The notes under the pieces were generated by a model. That model worked only from the letters and a program-made list of their open reading frames with translations. It did no database searches and was not told the origin of the DNA. Made by a program: the position numbers and the translations under genes. Shown here piece by piece: positions 1-6,324 of a DNA stretch of 12,591 nucleotides. This DNA is from Mariprofundaceae bacterium (lineage in GTDB: Bacteria > Pseudomonadota > Zetaproteobacteria > Mariprofundales > Mariprofundaceae): contig JAUZQL010000221.1 of the NCBI GenBank assembly GCA_030950975.1, positions 1-12,591 on the forward strand, in the 5' to 3' direction. Every line of letters starts with the position of its first letter. Position 1 is the first letter of the stretch.

Positions 1-1
1 G

Positions 2-871
2 CTTCGGGATATTATGAAAGATGTGGTAGAAGGGCTGGGTGGCTCGGCACTTTGTTTGGGGCACTCCGATTATTTTATTCCTGTCGATACCGAAGCCATA
101 CGTCCTGAAGATGTGACATTAGCACGGAAATGGTGCAAGGAATACACCTTGGATGCGCTTATTTCTGCGGATGGTGATGGTGATCGACCCTTAATTTCCA
201 ATGCACAAGGTGAGTGGTTACGGGGTGATATTGCGGGGATTTTATGTGCGCACTATTTGCAAGCAGAATCGATTGTTACACCTATTAGCAGCAATACTGC
301 GGTGGAGAAATCAGCGTTTTTTAAGCATGTGGTACGCACACGTATTGGTTCTCCTTATGTGATTGAAGCGATGAATCAAGCCATGCAACAAGGCGAAACA
401 TCCGTCATGGGATATGAAGCCAATGGTGGTTTTTTGATTGCCACCGATGTTGTGTTACATGGTCAAACTTTAGCAGCACTCCCCACTCGTGATGCGATTA
501 TTGTTCCGTTAACGATTTTATTACTGGCAAAACAACAGCAACAAAGCATTCAAGATGTGTGTCAAACATTGCCCCCTCGTTTCACCAGTAGTGGACGTTT
601 GAAAGATTTTCCGAATCATATTAGCAGTGAAAAATTACAAGCTTTGCAACACATCGATGCCGCTGAAGCCCTATTTTCTGATTATTTTGGTAAAGTGAAG
701 CATATTGATACAACAGATGGTGTGCGCATCTCTTTTGAACATGATGAAATCGTGCATTTGCGTGCTTCAGGCAATGCACCTGAATTGCGTTGTTATAATG
801 AAGCCGACACAGCGGCACGGGCGTTAGCGATGAATCAGCAATGTTTGGAATACTTAGAAACGTGGCGATAA
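2..871 (+). CDS. Phosphomannomutase/phosphoglucomutase family, 5'-truncated by window edge
   Basis: This is an alpha-D-phosphohexomutase, an enzyme family that interconverts hexose 6- and 1-phosphates (mannose or glucose) for nucleotide-sugar or storage-sugar synthesis in the cytoplasm. The frame is open to the left edge, so the ATG at 14 is probably internal. About 289 residues are present, against roughly 450-470 for the family, and the first domain with the catalytic phosphoserine lies outside the window. Visible are the metal-binding loop DGDGDR (170-187), a sugar-binding loop GYEANGG (410-430) and a C-terminal phosphate-binding loop RASGNAPELR (761-790). The last two differ from the textbook GEMSGH and RPSGTEP forms, so substrate preference cannot be assigned. 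From memory, the DGDGDRP plus YEANGG pairing marks a proteobacterial subfamily annotated as phosphomannomutase. The stop is TAA at 869-871. No terminator follows, so read-through into the rib genes is possible. Confidence 0.88.
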   Translation, partial: LRDIMKDVVEGLGGSALCLGHSDYFIPVDTEAIRPEDVTLARKWCKEYTLDALISADGDGDRPLISNAQGEWLRGDIAGILCAHYLQAESIVTPISSNTAVEKSAFFKHVVRTRIGSPYVIEAMNQAMQQGETSVMGYEANGGFLIATDVVLHGQTLAALPTRDAIIVPLTILLLAKQQQQSIQDVCQTLPPRFTSSGRLKDFPNHISSEKLQALQHIDAAEALFSDYFGKVKHIDTTDGVRISFEHDEIVHLRASGNAPELRCYNEADTAARALAMNQQCLEYLETWR

Positions 872-878
872 GTTCTAT

Positions 879-907
879 TTGTCATCGAAGCTGCAAGGCA
901 GCATTAT
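879..907 (+). promoter_or_regulatory. Candidate sigma70 promoter for the rib operon
   Basis: TTGTCA (879-884, five of six matches to the -35 consensus) is followed after exactly 17 bases by CATTAT (902-907, four of six matches to the -10). It sits just after the stop of the upstream gene, and the predicted start near 914 would give a leader of about 54 bases before ribE. This rests on consensus matching only. Hexamers this good also occur by chance, so transcription could instead come from upstream. Confidence 0.4.
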
Positions 908-938
908 CCGCGCCCTGCAAAGCACTATTTCCGCAGCC
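891..938 (+). repeat. Imperfect 24-base tandem duplication in the ribE leader
   Basis: Two adjacent 24-base units (891-914 and 915-938) both start CTGCAA and end GCC, with about two thirds identity ungapped and more with small gaps. The first unit, with one base to its left, also forms a short hairpin, GCTGC-AAG-GCAGC (890-902). No T-run follows it, so it is not a terminator. The function is unknown, and it may simply be an old local duplication. Confidence 0.4.
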
Positions 939-967
939 CTTAGACACTTATTGATACAAAGGAACTC

Positions 968-1597
968 ATGTTTACAGGAATTATTCAAGATATTGGCTCA
1001 ATTGTTCATGTCGAACAAGAAGCCGAACAAAGTCATTTTACTTTTCACACATCATTAGATATGTCAGCTTGGCAATTGGGCGACTCGATTGCTGTCGATG
1101 GTTGTTGTTTAACCATTACTGATTTTCCCAAGCCTGAACAGTGGCGAGCGACCCTTTCTTTGGAAACCTTAGCATTAACACACTTTTCATCAGCAAAACT
1201 GGCACAAAAGGTAAATATAGAACCTGCTTTGCGCGTGGGTGATGCCTTAGGTGGACATATTGTCAGTGGGCATGTGGATGGACTTGCACGGCTAAAATAC
1301 ATAAAAGCAATCGGTGAACATCGTGAGTTGTGCTTTGAAGTGCCGCATGATTTAGCGGCTTTTGTGGTCAAAAAAGGCTCGGTAACATTGAATGGTACAA
1401 GTTTAACCATCAATGATGTGGGTGATGTTTGGTTTACCGTCAATTTGATTCCCCACACCTTGCAACACACCAATTTAGGTGATTTGCAAGTAAGTAATTT
1501 TATAAATATTGAAATCGATATGTTGGGGCGCTATGTGGCACGGCTGTTATCATGCGGTAGCCTCAACACTGTTATCCAAACAAAGGAGACCAAATGA
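968..1597 (+). CDS. ribE: Riboflavin synthase, alpha chain
   Basis: RibE catalyses the last step of riboflavin synthesis, dismutation of two 6,7-dimethyl-8-ribityllumazine molecules into riboflavin and a pyrimidine that RibH reuses. The product has 209 residues, normal for the family. It shows the hallmark start MFTGII and two lumazine-binding barrels. The first contains VDGCCLTI (43-50) and GGHIVSGHVDG (95-105). The second contains LNGTSLTIND (141-150) and ends near DMLGRYVARL (184-193). The start at 968 has a Shine-Dalgarno AAGGA at 959-963. Its TGA overlaps the ribBA start codon, which suggests translational coupling. It would be the first gene of the cluster if the candidate promoter at 879-907 is used. 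ribD, often found next to ribE in proteobacteria, is not immediately upstream. Confidence 0.97.
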   Translation: MFTGIIQDIGSIVHVEQEAEQSHFTFHTSLDMSAWQLGDSIAVDGCCLTITDFPKPEQWRATLSLETLALTHFSSAKLAQKVNIEPALRVGDALGGHIVSGHVDGLARLKYIKAIGEHRELCFEVPHDLAAFVVKKGSVTLNGTSLTINDVGDVWFTVNLIPHTLQHTNLGDLQVSNFINIEIDMLGRYVARLLSCGSLNTVIQTKETK

Positions 1598-2811
1598 GTC
1601 TTGCTAGTTGTGAAGAACTGATTGAAGAATTGCGAGAAGGTCGCATGATTATTCTTGCCGATGATGAAGATCGTGAGAATGAAGGCGATTTGGTGATGGC
1701 ATCTGAATGGGTAACACCTGAAGCCATTAACTTTATGGCAACGCATGGTCGTGGTTTGATTTGTTTGGCAATGGAACCAAGCCAAGCCAAACAACTGAAT
1801 ATCCCATTGATGGTGACCAATACCAATGCTAAATTCAAAACGAATTTTACCGTTTCCATTGAAGCTGCGGAAGGCGTGACCACAGGTATTTCAGCCTATG
1901 ATCGTGCGCATACCATTCGTACAGCGATAGCTGATGATGCAAGCTCTCAAGATATTCATACACCGGGGCATGTTTTCCCTTTGATTGGGCGTGAAGGTGG
2001 TTTGTTGGTGCGTGCAGGACACACGGAAGCATCCATTGATTTGGCACGCATGGCAGGTTTGAAAGCATCGGGTGTGATTTGTGAAATCATGAATGAAGAT
2101 GGCACGATGTCTCGTATGCCTGAACTCAAAGTTTTTTCCAAAAAACACAACTTGAAGGTCGGCTGTATTGCAGATGTGATTCGTTACAAACTAAAGCATG
2201 AATCCTTGGTTAAACAAGAAGTTGAAGTGCCTTTACCCACAGAATTTGGCGAATTTCGTATCGTAGGTTACACCAATCGTGTCGATGATGCGGAGCATGT
2301 GGCATTGGTCATGGGCAAGCCCAGCGCCGAAAAACCTTGTTTAGTGCGTGTTCATTCCGAATGTTTAACAGGTGATGTATTTACGTCTCGCCGTTGTGAT
2401 TGTGGCTCTCAATTGCATGCTGCCATGCGCCAAGTGGCTGATGTGGGTGAAGGTGTGATTTTATATTTACGCCAAGAAGGTCGTGGCATTGGTTTATTGA
2501 ATAAGCTTAAAGCCTATAAACTACAAGATGAAGGGAATGATACGGTTGAAGCCAATGAAAAATTGGGTTTCAAATCTGATTTACGCGATTACGGCATTGG
2601 TGCGCAAATATTGCGTGATTTAGGTGTTAGAAAGCTTCGTCTTCTAACAAACAATCCTAAAAAAATCATTGCACTCGATGGTTATGGTTTAGAAGTTGTC
2701 GAACGTGTGCAACTCGAAGTCACTCCCCATGCCGATAATATCGCCTATTTGCAAACCAAACGTGATAAAATGGGTCATCTTATTAAAGCAGAATCAGGAG
2801 AACCATCATGA
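1594..2811 (+). CDS. ribBA: Bifunctional DHBP synthase / GTP cyclohydrolase II
   Basis: RibBA supplies both precursors of riboflavin: 3,4-dihydroxy-2-butanone 4-phosphate from ribulose 5-phosphate (RibB half), and a diaminopyrimidine from GTP (RibA half). The RibB domain, roughly residues 5-202, carries the acidic DDEDRENEGD motif (23-32), HTPGHVFPL (122-130) and RAGHTEASIDLARMAGL (140-156). The RibA domain, roughly 210-397, has the zinc ligands Cys257, Cys268 and Cys270 in the CLTGDVFTSRRCDC segment, the GTP-binding RQEGRGIG (293-300) and the LLTNNPKK signature (350-357). Both halves look catalytically complete; in some proteobacterial fusions one half has degenerated. At 405 residues the length is typical. 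The start lies in an ATGA overlap with ribE and has AAGGAG at 1583-1588. The gene ends in another ATGA overlap, with ribH. Confidence 0.96.
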   Translation: MSLASCEELIEELREGRMIILADDEDRENEGDLVMASEWVTPEAINFMATHGRGLICLAMEPSQAKQLNIPLMVTNTNAKFKTNFTVSIEAAEGVTTGISAYDRAHTIRTAIADDASSQDIHTPGHVFPLIGREGGLLVRAGHTEASIDLARMAGLKASGVICEIMNEDGTMSRMPELKVFSKKHNLKVGCIADVIRYKLKHESLVKQEVEVPLPTEFGEFRIVGYTNRVDDAEHVALVMGKPSAEKPCLVRVHSECLTGDVFTSRRCDCGSQLHAAMRQVADVGEGVILYLRQEGRGIGLLNKLKAYKLQDEGNDTVEANEKLGFKSDLRDYGIGAQILRDLGVRKLRLLTNNPKKIIALDGYGLEVVERVQLEVTPHADNIAYLQTKRDKMGHLIKAESGEPS

Positions 2812-3293
2812 GTTTAGATGCCCCACACTTGGCTGGAAATGTTGATGCGACAGGTATGAACATTGGCATTATTGTCAGCCGTTTTAATGAAGATATTACT
2901 GAACAACTGTTAACAGGTGCAGTCAATGCATTGATTGAACATGGGGCAAGCCAAGAGAATGTGCATGTTTTTCATGTTCCGGGAGCTTTAGAAATATCAA
3001 CCATCGCATCAGCGTTATACGAAACAGAACGCTATGATGCTTTGGTCTGTTTAGGCTGCGTGATTAAGGGTGGTACAGCACATTTTGAGCATGTTTGCCG
3101 TGTGACCATGGATAGTATTGGACGTTTGGCACAAATCGGTGAAATACCTGTCAGCAATGGTGTTTTAACGGTCGATACACATGAGCAAGCAGTCGAACGT
3201 ATCGGTGGCACGCATGGTCATAAAGGTGAAGAAGCTGCGCTTACCGCTGTTGAAATCGCCACTATTTTAAAAACAATTGGGGAAACATCATGA
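2808..3293 (+). CDS. ribH: 6,7-dimethyl-8-ribityllumazine synthase
   Basis: RibH condenses the RibB product with the pyrimidine intermediate to give the lumazine that RibE converts to riboflavin. In most bacteria it forms pentamers or 60-subunit capsids. The 161 residues include the N-terminal substrate-stacking aromatic in SRFNE (Phe26), the PGALEI loop (58-63), GCVIKGGTAHFEHV with the presumed catalytic His92, and the phosphate-contacting GGTHGHKGEEA segment (133-143). Compared with minimal family members it has a short N-terminal extension. The start shares ATGA with the ribBA stop, with AGGAG at 2796-2800. The end shares ATGA with nusB. I see nothing unusual in the active site. Confidence 0.96.
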   Translation: MSLDAPHLAGNVDATGMNIGIIVSRFNEDITEQLLTGAVNALIEHGASQENVHVFHVPGALEISTIASALYETERYDALVCLGCVIKGGTAHFEHVCRVTMDSIGRLAQIGEIPVSNGVLTVDTHEQAVERIGGTHGHKGEEAALTAVEIATILKTIGETS

Positions 3294-3748
3294 ATCAAAC
3301 AACGGCATCGACAGGGTCTAATCGCCATTTGGCTCGTGAATCAGCGTTGGAAGCCTTGTATGCATGGCACAGTAGTGAATGTGATAATGGTGCAATTCCC
3401 AGCTTGATTGCAGGGCGCATCGATGAAGAAGAACGCAAGCAGCAGGATGTTGAATACATGCGACTGATGGTCAATGGCGTGATTGAACAACGTGATACTT
3501 TGGATGCCAAAATTAGTAAAGTGATTAAACGCAGTTTACGCAGTGTTGCGACCTTAGAATTAAATATTTTACGTTTATCGACATGGGAAATAACAACACG
3601 GTTGGAAATTCCTTATAAAGTCATTATTAACGAAGCCTTAGAATTGGCGCGTGATTATACGGATGAGTCCGCACGCAGTTTTATCAATGGTGTCTTGGAT
3701 AAACTTGCCAAACAACTTCGTGCTTCAGAAATTGATCTTAAAAAATAA
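3290..3748 (+). CDS. nusB: Transcription antitermination factor NusB
   Basis: NusB binds boxA RNA together with NusE (ribosomal protein S10) in the antitermination complex that keeps RNA polymerase moving through rRNA operons. The 152-residue product is all-helical in character. It has the RNA-binding N-terminal ARESALEALYAW helix (15-26), then LELNILRLSTWE (89-100) and the C-terminal family signature SFINGVLDKLAKQLR (130-144). The start overlaps the ribH stop in the third ATGA junction, with a purine-rich GGGGA at 3279-3283. Co-transcription with ribH is widespread in proteobacteria and does not imply a riboflavin role. The stop TAA is 11 bases before the trpS start, so trpS probably belongs to the same transcript. 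Confidence 0.95.
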   Translation: MNQTTASTGSNRHLARESALEALYAWHSSECDNGAIPSLIAGRIDEEERKQQDVEYMRLMVNGVIEQRDTLDAKISKVIKRSLRSVATLELNILRLSTWEITTRLEIPYKVIINEALELARDYTDESARSFINGVLDKLAKQLRASEIDLKK

Positions 3749-3759
3749 GAGGCAACACC

Positions 3760-4791
3760 GTGAATCAATCCGAATCTTCGAACAACAAACCTCAACGTAT
3801 TCTTTCAGGTATGCGCCCAACAGGACGTTTACACCTTGGGCATTACAAAGGTGTCCTTGAAAACTGGTTGCAGTTGCAAAACAGTGAACAATGTTTCTTT
3901 TTTGCGGCGGATTGGCATGCCTTGACCACCGATTATGCGAATCCTGAGGTGGTCAAAAACACCATTTGGGATATGTTGATTGATTGGTTAGCTGTTGGTA
4001 TTGATCCTGAAAAAAGTACCTTATTTATTCAATCTGAAGTGCCAGAACATGCTGAATTACATTTGCTTTTTTCATTTATGACTCCGTTATCATGGTTGGA
4101 ACGTGTCCCAAGCTATAAAGATCAAATTAAAGAATTACGTGAAAAAGATTTGGGAACGTATGGTTTTTTAGGTTATCCACTGCTCCAATCGGCGGATATT
4201 TTAATGTATCGCGCTGATGCCGTGCCTATCGGTGAAGATCAAGTACCACATATTGAATTAACACGCGAAATCGCTCGCCGATTTAATCATTTGTACCGCA
4301 AGGGTATTCCACCGCTCTTTCCAGAACCTCAATCATTATTGATGCCAACGTCCAAACTCCCTGGTTTGGATGGTCGTAAAATGAGTAAATCGTATGGCAA
4401 CACCATTGAATTAAGTGAAACTTGGAAAACAACCGAAAAGAAAGTGAAACAAATGCTTACCGATCCTGCACGCAAATTAAGAACTGATGCAGGCACACCT
4501 GAAAAATGCCCTGTTTGGGATTTTCATCAAGTCTATTCCACAGAAGAAGAACGGACATGGGTCAAGGAAGGTTGTACAAGTGCCTCGATTGGCTGCGTGG
4601 ATTGTAAAGGCTGTTTGCTCAAACATTTGGAAGAAGAATTGCAACCCATACGTGAGCGTCGGGCTGATATTGTAGCTCATCCTGATGATCTGCGTGACAT
4701 CATGAAAGTGGGCAATGAAAAGGCACGTCGTGAAGCATCACGGACGATGGAAAAAGTGCGTAAGAGCTTAAAAATGGCTTATCGGGTTTAA
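3760..4791 (+). CDS. trpS: Tryptophanyl-tRNA synthetase with putative 4Fe-4S cysteine motif
   Basis: TrpS is a class I synthetase that charges tRNA-Trp with tryptophan in the cytoplasm. The 343 residues carry the HIGH-type motif HLGH (25-28), in MRPTGRLHLGHYKG, and the KMSKS loop exactly (207-211). The start is GTG at 3760, supported by AGAGG at 3748-3752 and a 7-base spacer; the next ATG falls inside the nucleotide-binding motif. Downstream of KMSKS is a cysteine cluster, Cys250, Cys272, Cys279, Cys282 and Cys285. This closely matches the C-x22-C-x6-C-x2-C 4Fe-4S motif described for Thermotoga maritima TrpRS, with x21 in the first gap and one extra cysteine. The E. coli enzyme lacks this cluster. 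It follows nusB by 11 bases and is followed by a hairpin terminator. Confidence 0.96.
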   Translation: MNQSESSNNKPQRILSGMRPTGRLHLGHYKGVLENWLQLQNSEQCFFFAADWHALTTDYANPEVVKNTIWDMLIDWLAVGIDPEKSTLFIQSEVPEHAELHLLFSFMTPLSWLERVPSYKDQIKELREKDLGTYGFLGYPLLQSADILMYRADAVPIGEDQVPHIELTREIARRFNHLYRKGIPPLFPEPQSLLMPTSKLPGLDGRKMSKSYGNTIELSETWKTTEKKVKQMLTDPARKLRTDAGTPEKCPVWDFHQVYSTEEERTWVKEGCTSASIGCVDCKGCLLKHLEEELQPIRERRADIVAHPDDLRDIMKVGNEKARREASRTMEKVRKSLKMAYRV

Positions 4792-4803
4792 TGTTAGAAA
4801 AAC

Positions 4804-4843
4804 AAACATGCCCCCGTTACCGTGAGATAGCGAGGGCATGTTT
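4804..4843. terminator. Rho-independent terminator between convergent trpS and gltD
   Basis: A perfect 10-base-pair stem, AAACATGCCC (4804-4813) with GGGCATGTTT (4834-4843), may extend inward by five more pairs after one mismatch, leaving an 8-base loop. Read on the minus strand it is followed by TTTGTTTTTC, a good U-tract, so it should work well for gltBD, whose stop lies 41 bases away. Read on the plus strand only TTT follows, so termination of trpS is probably weaker. The convergent arrangement suggests one structure serves both operons. Confidence 0.8.
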
Positions 4844-4884
4844 GAAGCTTATTGAGCTTACTTCAATGAATGTGATATAAGCCC

Positions 4885-6324
4885 TTAGACCTTCGGTAAA
4901 CCTGAACTGCCCATCAAATAAGTATCGATGGCGTGCGCACATTGGCGACCTTCATTGATAGCCCGAACAACCAATGATTGACCACTGCGCATATCACCCG
5001 CAGAAAAGACTTTTTCAAGGCTGCTTTGATAATCGGATGTGTTCGCAGCAACATTGCCCCGAGCATCTTTTTCAACAGCCAATTCTTCAAGCATACCTTC
5101 ATGGACTGGATGCAAGAATCCCATCGCAAGCAATACCAAATCTGCTTGAAGTGTAAATTCAGAGCCTTCAATTTCTTTCATATTCCAACGACCATTTTCA
5201 TCTTGCGACCAATTGACACGAGCGCACTCAATCGCAGTGACATGCCCATCTTCCCCCACAAAACGTTTACTTACAATGGCAAAATCACGTTCGCAACCTT
5301 CTTCTTGGGATGTTGAAGTACGCATTTTCATCGGCCAATTGGGCCACGTCAGTAGTTTATCAACCGATTCTGAAGGCGCTGGCATGATTTCAATTTGAGT
5401 CACCGAAGCTGCACCATGACGATTCGATGTACCGATACAATCTGATCCCGTATCACCACCACCAATCACCACCACATGTTTATCTTTCGCAGAAATCCAT
5501 TCGTCATCAGGAATTGTATCACCCAATACGCGCTTGGTATTTTTGCGAAGTAATTCCATCGCAAAATGAATACCATTCAAATCACGACCTTCAATGGGTA
5601 AATCACGCGGTGCTTCTGCACCACCAGTTAAAGCAACCGCATCAAACTCATCTAAAAGTGATTTTGCAGGAATATCCACACCAATATGTTGATTGACACG
5701 AAATTCAACGCCTTCCGCTTCCATTTGCGCCAAACGACGATCAATCACTGCTTTATCAAACTTAAAGTTGGGAATGCCATAACGCATCAAACCACCTGCG
5801 CGATTTTCTTTTTCAAAAACCACCACATCATGACCTGCACGCGCCAATTGTTGCGCACATGCCAAACCCGCAGGGCCTGAGCCGACCACGGCAACTTTTT
5901 TACCTGTTTTGACATCTGCGATTTCTGGGGTAACCCAACCATTTTCAAAGCCTTTTTCAATGATGGCAAGTTCAATGTTTTTGATAGTCACAGCATCGCC
6001 AATCAAGTTCACAGTACAGGCTTCTTCACAAGGCGCTGGACAAATACGCCCTGTAAATTCAGGAAAGTTATTGGTGCTATGCAATACATCCAACGCTTCG
6101 CGCCATTGATGTTTATAGACCAAATCATTCCAATCAGGAATGATATTGTGAACAGGGCAACCATTGTGACAAAATGGAATACCGCAATCCATGCAACGCG
6201 CACCTTGGGTACTCATATCTTCAGGAAGCTGATAAAATTCTTTGAAGTTTAGCACACGTTCTTCAACGGGTGCATAGCTTAGATTTTCGCGGTCAAACTC
6301 TTTAAAACCAGTCGCCTTACCCAT
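4885..6324 (-). CDS. gltD: Glutamate synthase (NADPH) small subunit
   Basis: GltD is the electron-input subunit of GOGAT. It oxidises NADPH on FAD and passes electrons through 4Fe-4S clusters to GltB, where glutamate is formed. The 479 residues show N-terminal cluster-binding cysteines 44, 47, 52 and 56 (CMDCGIPFCHNGC), then 95, 99 and 103 (CPAPCEEAC). Next come an FAD-binding GSGPAG (148-153), an NADPH-binding GGGDTG (288-293) and the C-terminal FAD motif FSAGDMRSGQSLVVRA. The length is normal. The start at 6324 is supported by AAGGAG (complement of 6332-6337) with a 7-base spacer. It overlaps the gltB stop by 8 bases, indicating tight coupling. The family also includes dehydrogenase and oxidoreductase relatives, but adjacency to gltB makes the assignment secure. 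Confidence 0.97.
   Translation of the reverse strand: MGKATGFKEFDRENLSYAPVEERVLNFKEFYQLPEDMSTQGARCMDCGIPFCHNGCPVHNIIPDWNDLVYKHQWREALDVLHSTNNFPEFTGRICPAPCEEACTVNLIGDAVTIKNIELAIIEKGFENGWVTPEIADVKTGKKVAVVGSGPAGLACAQQLARAGHDVVVFEKENRAGGLMRYGIPNFKFDKAVIDRRLAQMEAEGVEFRVNQHIGVDIPAKSLLDEFDAVALTGGAEAPRDLPIEGRDLNGIHFAMELLRKNTKRVLGDTIPDDEWISAKDKHVVVIGGGDTGSDCIGTSNRHGAASVTQIEIMPAPSESVDKLLTWPNWPMKMRTSTSQEEGCERDFAIVSKRFVGEDGHVTAIECARVNWSQDENGRWNMKEIEGSEFTLQADLVLLAMGFLHPVHEGMLEELAVEKDARGNVAANTSDYQSSLEKVFSAGDMRSGQSLVVRAINEGRQCAHAIDTYLMGSSGLPKV

Noticed and set aside
890..902. GCTGC-AAG-GCAGC hairpin as a terminator after the phosphohexomutase
   Set aside because: The stem has only five pairs, the loop is three bases, and no T-run follows.
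872..967. Possible FMN riboswitch upstream of ribE
   Set aside because: The gap is too short for the usual multi-helix aptamer and I could not find its conserved blocks.
1045..1883. Antisense open frames of 87-142 codons over ribE and ribBA
   Set aside because: They mirror conserved codons of the sense genes and show no recognisable domain or supporting ribosome site.
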